From Saprospiraceae bacterium (GTDB lineage: Bacteria; Bacteroidota; Bacteroidia; Chitinophagales; Saprospiraceae): DNA of 53,294 nt. Shown piece by piece: positions 1-9,960 of the stretch (position 1 is its first letter; the number at the start of each line of letters is the position of its first letter). The notes under the pieces were generated by a model. It ran no database searches. It was not told where the DNA came from and worked only from the letters and a program-made list of their open reading frames with translations. The stretch is from positions 1-53,294 of the forward strand of contig JABFRV010000002.1 in assembly GCA_013140975.1 (NCBI GenBank), written 5' to 3'. The position numbers and the translations under genes were made by a program.

Positions 1-2153
1 CGGTAATCAATAATGCAGATGACAATTGTGCATTAATATCAATAGAATACAAAGACGAGATCTTTACAATTGAGCCTGATGCTTGTTTCAAAATCTTACG
101 TACATGGACAGTTATTGACTGGTGTCAGTATGACCCATTCATTGATCCTGAATTCGGAAGATGGGAAGCACTTCAAGTAATCAAAGTTAGAGACAGAGAT
201 AAGCCAGTAGTTACATGTAATGTTGGACCATGTGAGCCAGCTACATTAAGTAATTCATTGGGAGTATGTGTTGGACATATCTCATTAACAGCAGATGCAA
301 CAGACAACTGTAGCCCAATTGACTGGTTGTTATGGGAATATAAGATTGATGCATTCAATGATGGAAAAGGTGAGCACGGTGGATATGATTTCAGAGTAGG
401 ATCACTTACAAAGAAGGGAGCTGCTGCTGGAGATACAACTGAGTATAGCCACAATCCATTTGCAGATGACAGACATAATCCATTTGATGCATCTGGAACT
501 TATCCAATCGGTATCCACAAGATCTGTTGGTTTGTTGAAGACGGATGCGGTAACGTAGGAACTTGTTGTACTTTATTTGAAATAAAGGATTGCAAAGCTC
601 CAACACCATACTGCTTAACTGGAATCATAACAGTTCCAATGCCATCTACAGGATGTATTGACATCTGGGCAAAGGATCTTGATCACGGATCATTTGATAA
701 TTGTACAGATAAGGATGACTTGTTGTTCTACTTCGATGGAGATCCAAGCAAAACAAGTATCAGAATCTGTTGCGAAGACTTCGTAAGAGCACAAGCTAAC
801 GATGCACTTAGAGTGGATGTTGAAATGTGGGTTGAAGACGAAGAAGGAAACAAAGACTATTGCAAGACTGTAGTTATCGTACAAGATAATTTAGATATCT
901 GTCCTAATACAGGAAGTGCTGGAAAGATTACAGGAGAACTTAAGACAAATAAGGGTGAATTAACGAATCCGGTAGACGTACAATTGTACAATGCAGGAAA
1001 CATGATGTCTCAAGTTACAGGTGGTCCATATAGCTTTGGTGATCTAAAATTATCACAGACTTATACAATTAAGCCGAATAGAAATGATGATCATATCAAT
1101 GGAGTAAGTACACATGATATTACAGTTATCCAGAAGCATATTCTTGGAAAAACTGCAATCACAAATCCTTACTTATTATTAGCAGCTGATGTAAACGGTA
1201 ATTCTTCAATCACATCTGCAGATATAGCTGAAATCAGAAAGTTGATCCTTGGATCAATCAGTGAGTTCTCAAAAGTTCAATCATGGACATTTGTACCAAC
1301 AGCATATCAATTTGCAGATCCTGCAAACCCATGGAATGCACCAAGACAAAGCAGTGTTACATTCGGAAACACTCCTGAAGTTAAGGCAGTTCCATTCGTA
1401 GCAGTGAAGATGGGAGATGTTACTGAGAATGCAAGAGCAAGCAACGTAGGAGGAACTTCTACTAGAACAAGAGGTCAATTAAACATTGAACTTGATGAGA
1501 AGAATCTAGTAGCTGGCGAAACTTACAGAGTAAGCTTTAAGTCAAGCAACTTCGAGAACGTTAACGGATATCAGTTTACATTGAAGTATGATGCAACGGC
1601 ATTAAGCTTTGAAGGAACTGAAGAAGGAGTTCTTGGAACTACAGAAGCAAACTTTGGATTAACAAGAACAGATAAGGGAATCATTACAACGAGCTGGAAC
1701 GGAAACGCTCCTGTAAGCTTCGGAACGAATGATGTATTATTTACACTTGTATTCAAAGCTACAAAGAGCGGAAGAATCAGCCAGTCATTCAGCATCACAA
1801 GTGATGTTACAACTGCTGAAGCTTATGTAAATACAGACTTAGCAAAAGTTAATCTTGGAGTACGCACAGATCGTGGAGTTGTAGCTGGCGAGGTATTTGA
1901 ATTATACCAGAACGAGCCAAATCCATTTGCAAAGCAAACAACAATCAGCTACAGATTACCTGAAGCTGGAGCTGTTACGCTTACAATCTATGATGTTACA
2001 GGAAAGATTATCAGAGTATACAATATTGGTGGCCAGAAAGGTCTTAACACATACAATGTGAATAAGTCTGATATCGGTACTAGTGGAGTATTATACTATC
2101 AACTTGATGCAGCTAACAATACTGCTACTAAGCGTATGGTTGTAATCGAGTAA
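1..2153 (+). CDS. Giant secreted protein, C-terminal part (HYR-like, dockerin-like, cohesin-like, T9SS tail); 5' end outside window
   Basis: The frame is open from base 3 to the stop at 2151-2153 with no start at the window edge, so this is the C-terminal ~717 residues of a larger protein. In order it shows Cys-rich HYR-like modules (motifs such as DNC and VEDGCGN), a carboxypeptidase-regulatory-like segment (about 925-1090), two 12-residue EF-hand-like loops typical of type I dockerins (NDDHINGVSTHD and DVNGNSSITSAD, about 1080-1262), a cohesin-like beta domain with GYQFTLKYDATALSFEG (about 1471-1870), and a type A T9SS sorting domain (NEPNPFAKQT to the end). The likely role is a cell-surface or matrix protein exported by the T9SS. 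Codon choice is visibly more biased (AGA, GGA, CCA, AAG) than in the next two paralogues, which hints at high expression. Family and export route are well supported; the ligand is unknown. Confidence 0.9.
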   Translation, partial: VINNADDNCALISIEYKDEIFTIEPDACFKILRTWTVIDWCQYDPFIDPEFGRWEALQVIKVRDRDKPVVTCNVGPCEPATLSNSLGVCVGHISLTADATDNCSPIDWLLWEYKIDAFNDGKGEHGGYDFRVGSLTKKGAAAGDTTEYSHNPFADDRHNPFDASGTYPIGIHKICWFVEDGCGNVGTCCTLFEIKDCKAPTPYCLTGIITVPMPSTGCIDIWAKDLDHGSFDNCTDKDDLLFYFDGDPSKTSIRICCEDFVRAQANDALRVDVEMWVEDEEGNKDYCKTVVIVQDNLDICPNTGSAGKITGELKTNKGELTNPVDVQLYNAGNMMSQVTGGPYSFGDLKLSQTYTIKPNRNDDHINGVSTHDITVIQKHILGKTAITNPYLLLAADVNGNSSITSADIAEIRKLILGSISEFSKVQSWTFVPTAYQFADPANPWNAPRQSSVTFGNTPEVKAVPFVAVKMGDVTENARASNVGGTSTRTRGQLNIELDEKNLVAGETYRVSFKSSNFENVNGYQFTLKYDATALSFEGTEEGVLGTTEANFGLTRTDKGIITTSWNGNAPVSFGTNDVLFTLVFKATKSGRISQSFSITSDVTTAEAYVNTDLAKVNLGVRTDRGVVAGEVFELYQNEPNPFAKQTTISYRLPEAGAVTLTIYDVTGKIIRVYNIGGQKGLNTYNVNKSDIGTSGVLYYQLDAANNTATKRMVVIE

Positions 2154-2179
2154 TAGTCCTATAAGATTTTACTCACTAA

Positions 2180-2211
2180 GAGAATCAGTTCATGAATTTG
2201 AACTGATTCTC
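2180..2211 (+). other. Perfect 13-bp stem hairpin in 3' UTR
   Basis: GAGAATCAGTTCA at 2180-2192 pairs exactly with TGAACTGATTCTC at 2199-2211 around a 6-nt loop. No T-run follows directly, and the real terminator hairpin lies 31 nt further on. It may protect the 3' end of the mRNA or assist termination. Confidence 0.6.
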
Positions 2212-2242
2212 GAAGTGAAAAGATAAATCGGTTTTTGGGATG

Positions 2243-2279
2243 GCCTCTCTTCAAGAAATTGAAGGGGGGCTTTTTTTTT
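2243..2279 (+). terminator. Rho-independent terminator of the first secreted-protein gene
   Basis: GCCTCTCTTCAA (2243-2254) pairs over 12 positions, two of them G-T, with TTGAAGGGGGGC (2259-2270) around a GAAA loop and is followed by nine Ts. The 13-mer GTTTTTGGGATGG immediately before it (2231-2243) recurs before the terminator of the fourth paralogue at 14136-14148. Confidence 0.9.
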
Positions 2280-2564
2280 GAGCAAACCCTTCTCTGTCAA
2301 CTTATTATGAAGCACTTTAGATAAGACATATTTACTTTTCATTAATATAGCAAAAAAATATATTAAATAACTCTATGTTATATGATTACATATAACATAT
2401 TTTTGCCATATGATTGTAAGCATTCTCTTGCAATCTTCCCTTCCTAAAAGCAATAAGAATTAAAAGTTCCATGTGATTGGATGATCCCAAATTTGATCAT
2501 ATGGTTTCCAGGCATCATTTGATTCCTGGTAAAATTATTATTGAATTTAGCAAAACTCAAGTGT
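2280..2564 (+). other. Structured AT-rich intergenic leader before the second paralogue
   Basis: The stretch holds no gene. It contains a promoter-overlapping palindrome (2374-2405), a hairpin at 2412-2435 (GATTGTAAG against CTTGCAATC, one G-T pair) and a hairpin at 2508-2529 (CCAGG-ATCA against TGAT-CCTGG with one internal mismatch) just ahead of the start codon. These could form a folded 5' leader. Confidence 0.5.
2374..2405 (+). promoter_or_regulatory. Promoter -7 element TATTTTTG abutting a perfect 11-bp-arm palindrome
   Basis: TATGTTATATG (2374-2384) and CATATAACATA (2389-2399) are exact inverted repeats separated by ATTA. The Bacteroidota -7 consensus TAnnTTTG is matched by TATTTTTG at 2398-2405, so the palindrome covers the region where the -33 contact and spacer would lie. 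It reads as an operator for the 2565-9428 gene pair. An alternative is an AT-rich terminator hairpin followed by five Ts. Confidence 0.45.
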
Positions 2565-5500
2565 ATGTGCACTGTAAACTCTTTAGGTATTATTTTTAGA
2601 TATCCAATTTCCCTTGGAGCTATTCTTATTTTAATCTTGACATCTTTTAAATCTTTGTCAAAGATTGATGAGAATAGCTCTTGTGCACTTTCTTCTAAAT
2701 CAAACTATGCAACAAGCATAATCGCTCCACCGGATTTAGTACTGCACATAAATACTTTGAATCAATGTGACACAACAGTAATTCTTCCACCAGCTATTAT
2801 TCAGGGAATGCCCGGCTGTAATATTGTATCAATAACTACAAGCTCAGCATTTAGTAGATTAAATTCTAATGGAGGTCCAATGAATTTTCACACTGGTATT
2901 CACAAAATCGTCTACTGCGTAGAAGATGATTGTAGAAATTCTGATTGTGATACTATGAATTTAATCGTACATGATAGTCAAAATCCTCAAATGACTTGTC
3001 TTCCTGATGCTGTAGTTAGTCTGAATTCAGAGGGTACTGGTATAATACCAGCGAATAAGTTAGATGGAGGCAGTTTTGATAATTGTGGGCATGTATTTTT
3101 TAAAGTCAAGCGTATGACAAGGCCCATTGGATATGATTGCACAACTGAAGATAACCCTAATTATATGTTCGACGACAAAGTTCAGTTTTGTTGTATGGAT
3201 ATTTTTAATTCACCAGTTCTACTCATTGTTCGGGCATATGACGTATACCCCGGAGACGGTTTAGTGAATGACAGTTTTTTAAGACCGCATTATGTTGACT
3301 GTATGGTTATGATAACAGTTGTAGATAAAATCGGTCCGACACTTGTGTGTCCTCCTTCAGCTACTATCTACTGTGGCCAGGATGTTGACAGTGTATTTAA
3401 GGGAAGGCAGCCTTTTTTTATGGACAACTGTTTTTCAGTTGATTTAGATACGCAGATAGTAAGAAACATAAATAGCTGTGGTTTTGGTACCATTGATCGG
3501 ATTTTTACTGCTAAGGATTCATTGCAATCAGTGACACAATGTACACAGACGATTACAGTATTAAGGAACAATACATTTAATGGCTTAGATACGTCTCAAT
3601 TGAAATGGCCGGCACATACAACCGTGTATGCTTGTAGAATTAAGGCAGATACAATTGATGCCGGAGAACCCATTATTAATGAATTTGAATGTGATAATAT
3701 ACTAGCCAGAAAGAAAGATAATTTATATTATTTTAATAGAGGAGGAGTATGTGGGAAGTTACTTCGGTTATGGGAAGTAATTGACTACTGTAAATACAAT
3801 TCAAGATATACACCCAATCCAAATGTAGCTGAAAATGGATATTACTCATATTATCAGGAGATTAAAATAATTGACACAATACCGCCGCAAATTATTAATG
3901 CAAGAGACACAATATTAAAATCATTCGCGGCCGACTGTGGTAATGCACAATTCTTTCTTCAAAGTATATTATCTATTGACTGTGGGGATATTAATAATTT
4001 GAGTTTCACATTTGATGTTGATTACTTCACAGATGGAATCATTGACCGCAGTGGTAATGGACCTAATGCGAGTGGAATATTTCCAATGGGTAATCATACA
4101 GTTAGTTATCACGTAAAAGATTCTTGCAATAATATAGCAACGAAGTCAGCTTCTGTTCAAGTTAAAGATGGCAAGGCTCCTTCTGCATTATTGTTGTATG
4201 GTATTAGCACTACTTTGCAAGAAATGAGTACAGGTGTGATGGCAAGTGTAAAAGCTAGCCAGTTTAATAATAAGAGTGAAGATAATTGCACAAAGGGTAG
4301 TGATTTAAAGTTTTCTTTTTCTAATAATATAAATGATACAATTAAGGTATTTAATTGTAATGATAAGGGTCAGAATGACGTGGACATATATGTCTGGGAT
4401 GAATGTCTGAATTATTCTGTTGTCAAAACATTTATTAATGTGGTAGACATAAATAACGTATGTCCAACATTTATAGTTAGTCATTCGATATCCGGGAAGG
4501 TTAGATCACTTAGTGAGGAGCTTCTTGAAGATGTTCATGTTACGATGAAAGACTCTATTCATTATGAAATTATAGGATCAAACGAAAAAGGAGAATACGC
4601 TTTTAATAATATACCAAGCGGTATGACATTTCAAATGAGTTTGCATAGTAATAAAGATGTAATAGAGGGGTTGTCAACAGCTGACATTGTTAAAATACAA
4701 CAACATGTATTAGGTAAAAGATTGCTGAACAACGTCAATGAACTTATAGCTTCGGATGTAGACATGAACGGCAGAATTAGCAGCGCCGATATTTCGCACA
4801 TTAGAAAAATTATATTGGGAATTACAACGGGATTTCCTTCTAATCAGACATTTGTTTTCATTAATAAATTGTATGAATTTAAAAATAAGACAGAGCCATG
4901 GATTGAATGTGCAGAACAATCAGAAATAAAAATAGCCAATATATCCAAGTCAGAGGTAATAGATTTTTATGGAATAAAATTAGGCGATGTAAACAATAGT
5001 TTAAAAGTAAGAAGTAAAAATAATGTATCATTATACTATAAGTTCAACAATGGGCAAATAGATTTTTATAGCAGCATTAGCAAAAATTTGTTTGGTATAG
5101 AATGTTTAGTAGATTATGTTAAAGGCGTTAATCCAAATTTAAATTTTAATGTAAGTAGTAATTTCTTCAATGTCGATCAAAATCGGATAGAAGGAGATGT
5201 GAGGATAATAATGGTTTCAGATGAAATTGTTCACATACCTGCGAATGCAGTTATATTTAGTATTGCATCAGACCAATTGTTGGATGAATATATATTTAAT
5301 GATTGGCAATTAAAAGGAGAATTGATAAATGATGAGATTGAAGCGCAAAAGATTAATTTTTTCTCTTCGGATCTAGTAGAGAATAATAAGTTTAATATAT
5401 TATCATTTGGCCCTAATCCAGTTGATGATTATTTCAATATTGAAGTCAAATCGGATGTCGACCGATTGTACATTGAAATTGTTAATCAAGAAGGAAAAGT

Positions 5501-5642
5501 AATTCTTAAAAAGAAGATAAAGATTGTTGATAATATACAATCTATAAGAATTGAACGAAACGAAATAGGAACATCAGGAATATATACGATTAAATTATTT
5601 AATAGTCAATATTCCTGGTCGCAAAAAATATTTATTCAATAA
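2565..5642 (+). CDS. Giant secreted HYR-like/dockerin-like protein with T9SS tail (second paralogue)
   Basis: An ATG at 2565 gives a 1025-residue protein with an N-terminal hydrophobic export segment (SLGAILILILTSF); an in-frame TTG at 2541 would add eight residues and is less convincing. The body is a series of Cys-containing HYR-like modules (for example VEDDCRNSDC and DNCFSVD). Towards the C terminus come a regulatory-like segment, the dockerin-type loops NKDVIEGLSTAD and DVDMNGRISSAD, a strongly diverged domain where the paralogues have a cohesin-like fold, and a T9SS tail (FGPNPVDDYFNIEV). The next gene begins 12 nt after the stop, so the two are probably co-transcribed. It is more AT-rich and less codon-biased than the first paralogue. 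Its function is unknown beyond surface or secreted localisation. Confidence 0.88.
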   Translation: MCTVNSLGIIFRYPISLGAILILILTSFKSLSKIDENSSCALSSKSNYATSIIAPPDLVLHINTLNQCDTTVILPPAIIQGMPGCNIVSITTSSAFSRLNSNGGPMNFHTGIHKIVYCVEDDCRNSDCDTMNLIVHDSQNPQMTCLPDAVVSLNSEGTGIIPANKLDGGSFDNCGHVFFKVKRMTRPIGYDCTTEDNPNYMFDDKVQFCCMDIFNSPVLLIVRAYDVYPGDGLVNDSFLRPHYVDCMVMITVVDKIGPTLVCPPSATIYCGQDVDSVFKGRQPFFMDNCFSVDLDTQIVRNINSCGFGTIDRIFTAKDSLQSVTQCTQTITVLRNNTFNGLDTSQLKWPAHTTVYACRIKADTIDAGEPIINEFECDNILARKKDNLYYFNRGGVCGKLLRLWEVIDYCKYNSRYTPNPNVAENGYYSYYQEIKIIDTIPPQIINARDTILKSFAADCGNAQFFLQSILSIDCGDINNLSFTFDVDYFTDGIIDRSGNGPNASGIFPMGNHTVSYHVKDSCNNIATKSASVQVKDGKAPSALLLYGISTTLQEMSTGVMASVKASQFNNKSEDNCTKGSDLKFSFSNNINDTIKVFNCNDKGQNDVDIYVWDECLNYSVVKTFINVVDINNVCPTFIVSHSISGKVRSLSEELLEDVHVTMKDSIHYEIIGSNEKGEYAFNNIPSGMTFQMSLHSNKDVIEGLSTADIVKIQQHVLGKRLLNNVNELIASDVDMNGRISSADISHIRKIILGITTGFPSNQTFVFINKLYEFKNKTEPWIECAEQSEIKIANISKSEVIDFYGIKLGDVNNSLKVRSKNNVSLYYKFNNGQIDFYSSISKNLFGIECLVDYVKGVNPNLNFNVSSNFFNVDQNRIEGDVRIIMVSDEIVHIPANAVIFSIASDQLLDEYIFNDWQLKGELINDEIEAQKINFFSSDLVENNKFNILSFGPNPVDDYFNIEVKSDVDRLYIEIVNQEGKVILKKKIKIVDNIQSIRIERNEIGTSGIYTIKLFNSQYSWSQKIFIQ

Positions 5643-5654
5643 AGAATTAGTACA

Positions 5655-8600
5655 ATGAAAATTCCATCTACTCAAATAAGTCCCATCCCAAAATGGCTTT
5701 GTAATATTAAAAGTATTACATTTATGTATTTGGTTTTAGTTCTTCAATTACAGGCTAGTCCAGAGGATTGGCCTGTATATGAAGACATTCCTCATCTTGG
5801 GTTAGTCAAAGTTGAAGAAGCTCCTCTTCCATGTTTTGGAAGTGTTCAAGTTTCCTTAGCTTTCAATGGCAGAGCTGTTCTAACTGCTAAGATGTTTATA
5901 TCTGATCCAACAATTTCTGTTTCTGCGATGAAAGTAGAAGTATTGGAAACGGGAAGAAATTATGTGGATTGTAATGATATTGGAAAGTCCAGAAGTGCTA
6001 AGGTTAGAGATACCTTAACCAACAATTCATGCTGGGCAGTGATTACAGTAGAAGATAAGCTTATGCCTCCTTTATTATGTGAGAATGATACTTTTCAGTG
6101 TACAACAGATCCTTTTGATATTCGATATGAAACACTTATAGATGTAGAAGATAATTGTGATGACAACCCAACGATTTATTACGGATTGAATTTTCAAAAA
6201 TTGAATTGTCATGTAATGATTTCTTCTATCATGCATGTCAATTATATTGTAAAGGATAAGAATGGTAATTCAGCAACCTGTGTAAAAGATGTGGTATTTA
6301 AAAAGTTACCATTAGATAGTATTCAATTTCCTGCAGATGACACAGTCTATTGTACTGCCCCGGGAAATTCCGGAGTTCCCGGTTATAATGGAGAACCTGT
6401 TAGTGCAATGTGTGATTTAATCGCATCGCGTCTTGATGATACAATACCTGTCTGCGGTGGCATGTATAAGATAAACAGAAGATGGACAGTAATGGATTGG
6501 TGTCTTAGAATTAGTAAGACTCAAATGCAGGAAATTTTGGTTTCTGATACAGGAAGACCTGTAATAATTTGTCCTCCTGACAGTTCATTAGTGTTACAGG
6601 GTCAAAATTGTATTGCTAATTATACGTTGCCGTCGATAAATGCAACAGATGGATGTGCGCCTTCAGAATTATTATATTATCTTATTCGAGTTGATTCATT
6701 ATACACTGCAAGACCTGGAGAAACAGTAAGTCTTACAGAAGGGACACATACACTTGATTATATTGCTTTTGATCCGTGTGGAAATGCCGATACATGTAGC
6801 AGAAAAATTGATGTTCAGGATAAATCAGCTCCGTCATTAGTATGCCCAAGTAAATTGGTTATTTCATTAGGAGCTAATGGAGAAGTCAAGGTTGATATAA
6901 GTTATCTCGAAAAATTTATTTTTTATACGGACAATTGTGGTGTGACTGATATTTTTATAAGAAGGGTTACTAACAGATGTGCAAGACCTCAGGATACTAT
7001 ATATCGTCGTGATGTCACTTTTTGCTGTTTGGACTTAGGATCAACCGAAATGTTAATGGTAAAAGTTGTAGATCAGTGGGGAAATTCGAACTTATGCATG
7101 ATCCCTATGGAAATACAAAACAAACTCGTAACTTTAGTAAATTGTCCAGCGGATAGAAACCTTCAGTGTGATCAGGATACCAGTGTGAATTTTACTGGTA
7201 AACCCAAAGTTACAAATGTTTGCACAAATCTAAGTTTTGTTATAACACACAGTGATTCCGGAACGCTTGATTCTTGTAGAGCAGGAATAATTAAAAGAAA
7301 ATTCTTTATTCAATATTCAGATGGAACTATCGATAGTTCATGTCTACAAACGATTAATGTTGTAAATACTGTTAGTGTTTTACAAATTGAATGGCCTAGA
7401 GACACTTTGATAGCAGGTTGTACATCAAATGACCCGAATGATCTTGGTCAGGAACCTTTGGTATTGAACTTTACTTGCAGAAGGATAGCATTTGAGTATA
7501 GAGATAGTATTCCCGTTCTTCCGGTTGATTCATGCCCAAGAATACTAAGGATATGGAGATCAATACCAACATGTGGATTATCTGAATATAGGGATACGCA
7601 GACAATACTTTTACTGGATTTAAATCCACCAATATTAAAGGGTCCAAAGGATACTTTCCATTGTGTGGAGGATACTTTCTGTCATCCCTTCATCAATTTA
7701 CCAGATTTGGAGATTTCAGGATGTAATACTATTGTTACCGTAACTAATAATTTCACTAATGGTGGCGTAAACTGTAGCGGTATATATCCATTAGGAAGAC
7801 ATACAGTGATATTTACTGTAGTTGATGGTTGTGGTCATGTTGTTAAAGATACTGTACTTATTGAAATAGTTGATAAGATTTCACCATCTGTAAGTTGTAG
7901 AAGATTATTAAGAAACATTCAAGCGAATGATAGTGCTAAAGTAACTGCTCGTGACTTGGTAGCTACTTTTAGTGATAATTGCACACCTTCTGGCTTATTA
8001 GTGTTCACCTTCGACCCTGCAAATCTAAATGATACTTGCAGATTTATTTCTTGTACAATGCACAAGCAATTTCCGGATTCTTTATGGCCAATATTAGTAT
8101 ATGTTAAAGACCTTTCATTTAATAAAGCCAGTTGTATAGCAAGAGTTGATGTCGATGACCCAAGTGGATTTTGCAACAACTTGGTTGGCAATAAGATTGG
8201 AATTACCGGATTGATTCGATCAACAACTAAAGAACCTCATGTAAATGTCCCTGTTAATGAAATGAATGAACACAAAGAAGCGAAAACAAATTACAATGGA
8301 TTATTTGAAATGAGTGGATATAAAGAAAGCGATAGCATTGAGATTATTCCAATATACAATGAGGATTGGTTATCAGGTGTAAGCACATTGGATATAGTAA
8401 GAATTCAAAAACATATATTGGGAGTAGATCCATTCACTTCTCCATTTGAATGGTTAGCAGCGGATGTAAATAAAGATGGAAGAGTAAGTAGCCAGGATAT
8501 CAGTCTTGTAAGAAAGTTAATATTAGGAACTGTAACAGAAGTTAAGGGAAATACTTCATATCGTTTCATTCCTGAAAATTATACATTTAAGGATTTAGAA

Positions 8601-9428
8601 TTTCCGCTTAATGATGATGTAGAAGAAGTTATTCAAACGGATTATTTAACAACAGATTTTAAAGCTAATTTTACGAGTATTAAAGTAGGGGATGTGTCAG
8701 GAGCATTAGGAAATGTGAATACCTCTACTCTTACCCGAAATAGATATTATAGCATTGGTACTATGGATGCAATATTGTCAGATGACGTAAAAGGTATAAG
8801 TACATTTTCTGCGGAGCAAGATTTTACAGTTGAGGGTTATCAGCTAAGAATTTTGTTTGATCCTGATTTGGGTTACCCAGAAAGGTTGGTTGAGTACAGC
8901 AACTCAGAACAAGGAAGTAATATGTCTGAAGAACAATACAGTGTAGTCGAAGATAAATTAGTTATAAGTTACACAAATCAATTTCCGAAAAGAATACATA
9001 AAGGTGATAAGTTGTTTTCGATTGTTTGGAAATCCGCAAAAGAATGCAAAGTATCCAATATAATTAGGGAAACTGCATTTAATGATAATGAGGTTTATGC
9101 TTCCGCATATTCCAAATATCCTTTAATAATTCATATTAATGATCAGCAAGCTCTGAGCAGTACGCCGGAAATTGAAAACTTTAAATTGGCTCCTAATCCT
9201 TTTACTGAGGATTGTACTATAAGTTTTATTTCAAATATGGAAGTTGATTCGTATCTGGAAGTAATTTCAAGTAATGGTAAAATTGTCCTATCCAAGTGGG
9301 TTTCTATTTTAAACGGTTCTAATAGTATACGAATTGCAAAGAGTGAATTACAAGGACAGGGTATTTATCATTATAAGTATATAATTGGAAATTATATTAA
9401 GAAAGGAAAGATTGTATTAACGAAATAA
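5655..9428 (+). CDS. Giant secreted HYR-like/dockerin-like protein with T9SS tail (third paralogue)
   Basis: The protein has 1257 residues and starts with a signal peptide (ITFMYLVLVLQLQAS). The N-terminal domain (FGSVQVSLAFNGRAVLTAKM) matches the fourth paralogue's CNGKVQISLDQNCQAVITPGM, so the pair share a conserved N-terminal module. Several HYR-like modules follow (DPCGNADTC, VDGCGHVV). Near the C terminus are the canonical dockerin loops NEDWLSGVSTLD and DVNKDGRVSSQD, a diverged cohesin-like beta domain (VEGYQLRILFDPDLGY), and a T9SS tail (LAPNPFTEDCTISF). It lies 12 nt downstream of the second paralogue and shares its transcription unit. A binding partner cannot be deduced. Confidence 0.88.
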   Translation: MKIPSTQISPIPKWLCNIKSITFMYLVLVLQLQASPEDWPVYEDIPHLGLVKVEEAPLPCFGSVQVSLAFNGRAVLTAKMFISDPTISVSAMKVEVLETGRNYVDCNDIGKSRSAKVRDTLTNNSCWAVITVEDKLMPPLLCENDTFQCTTDPFDIRYETLIDVEDNCDDNPTIYYGLNFQKLNCHVMISSIMHVNYIVKDKNGNSATCVKDVVFKKLPLDSIQFPADDTVYCTAPGNSGVPGYNGEPVSAMCDLIASRLDDTIPVCGGMYKINRRWTVMDWCLRISKTQMQEILVSDTGRPVIICPPDSSLVLQGQNCIANYTLPSINATDGCAPSELLYYLIRVDSLYTARPGETVSLTEGTHTLDYIAFDPCGNADTCSRKIDVQDKSAPSLVCPSKLVISLGANGEVKVDISYLEKFIFYTDNCGVTDIFIRRVTNRCARPQDTIYRRDVTFCCLDLGSTEMLMVKVVDQWGNSNLCMIPMEIQNKLVTLVNCPADRNLQCDQDTSVNFTGKPKVTNVCTNLSFVITHSDSGTLDSCRAGIIKRKFFIQYSDGTIDSSCLQTINVVNTVSVLQIEWPRDTLIAGCTSNDPNDLGQEPLVLNFTCRRIAFEYRDSIPVLPVDSCPRILRIWRSIPTCGLSEYRDTQTILLLDLNPPILKGPKDTFHCVEDTFCHPFINLPDLEISGCNTIVTVTNNFTNGGVNCSGIYPLGRHTVIFTVVDGCGHVVKDTVLIEIVDKISPSVSCRRLLRNIQANDSAKVTARDLVATFSDNCTPSGLLVFTFDPANLNDTCRFISCTMHKQFPDSLWPILVYVKDLSFNKASCIARVDVDDPSGFCNNLVGNKIGITGLIRSTTKEPHVNVPVNEMNEHKEAKTNYNGLFEMSGYKESDSIEIIPIYNEDWLSGVSTLDIVRIQKHILGVDPFTSPFEWLAADVNKDGRVSSQDISLVRKLILGTVTEVKGNTSYRFIPENYTFKDLEFPLNDDVEEVIQTDYLTTDFKANFTSIKVGDVSGALGNVNTSTLTRNRYYSIGTMDAILSDDVKGISTFSAEQDFTVEGYQLRILFDPDLGYPERLVEYSNSEQGSNMSEEQYSVVEDKLVISYTNQFPKRIHKGDKLFSIVWKSAKECKVSNIIRETAFNDNEVYASAYSKYPLIIHINDQQALSSTPEIENFKLAPNPFTEDCTISFISNMEVDSYLEVISSNGKIVLSKWVSILNGSNSIRIAKSELQGQGIYHYKYIIGNYIKKGKIVLTK

Positions 9429-9453
9429 TGTAAAACCAACAATAAGAATTTAT

Positions 9454-9489
9454 AGCCCTTACCATGCAAATGAGTAGGGGCTTAGTTTT
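9454..9489 (+). terminator. Possible terminator of the second/third paralogue unit
   Basis: AGCCCTTAC (9454-9462) pairs with GTAGGGGCT (9474-9482) through nine positions including one G-T, with an 11-nt loop. The T-run after it is short (AGTTTT), so efficiency is doubtful. Confidence 0.4.
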
Positions 9490-9686
9490 AAAAGTTGAAT
9501 AAGATTCTGTTCATTTTACGAAATAAGGACACTCTTTCAAATAAAAATAAGCCTGCTAAATAAAAATCTCAGGGACCAATCCTTATTCAACTGTCTATAA
9601 TTTCACTAATTTACATATTATAAAAAAATATAATATAAAATATACCCATTTATGGTATATATATGGAAAACACTAATATGTATACA

Positions 9687-9716
9687 TTTGCCTTGTATTA
9701 AAGATTTTTATATTTG
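9687..9716 (+). promoter_or_regulatory. Bacteroidota promoter TTTG-N18-TATATTTG for the fourth paralogue
   Basis: TTTG at 9687-9690 and TATATTTG at 9709-9716 are separated by 18 nt, close to the -33/-7 consensus of the phylum. Transcription would begin near 9723, giving a leader of about 275 nt before the ATG at 9998. A second TAnnTTTG match (TACATTTG, 9683-9690) overlaps the -33 element. Confidence 0.6.
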
Positions 9717-9931
9717 TATACTTCTGATAAAAAGTAATTAACAAATAGATAAAATTAACAATACACAAGAGCTTTCAAAAAGCTACCTACAACCCAAGAA
9801 GAAATTAGTACCTCTCTTTAATGTAAGGCACATTTAGCCTTTTTTCCAACCCAATGATGATAGACACATGTCTGTCTTAATTGCTGATTTGCAGATGCAT
9901 TTCCGCCTTTGAGATTGTGATATGATTACTC

Positions 9932-9960
9932 TTCGATCAGATTCTTGTGATCTGAACGAA
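9932..9960 (+). other. Hairpin in the long 5' leader of the fourth paralogue
   Basis: TTCGATCAGAT (9932-9942) pairs with ATCTGAACGAA (9950-9960), 10 of 11 positions, around TCTTGTG. It sits 37 nt before the start codon. Confidence 0.5.

Noticed and set aside
173-454. Minus-strand open frame at the window start
   Set aside because: It is antisense to the clear secreted-protein frame and its composition is that of a shadow frame.
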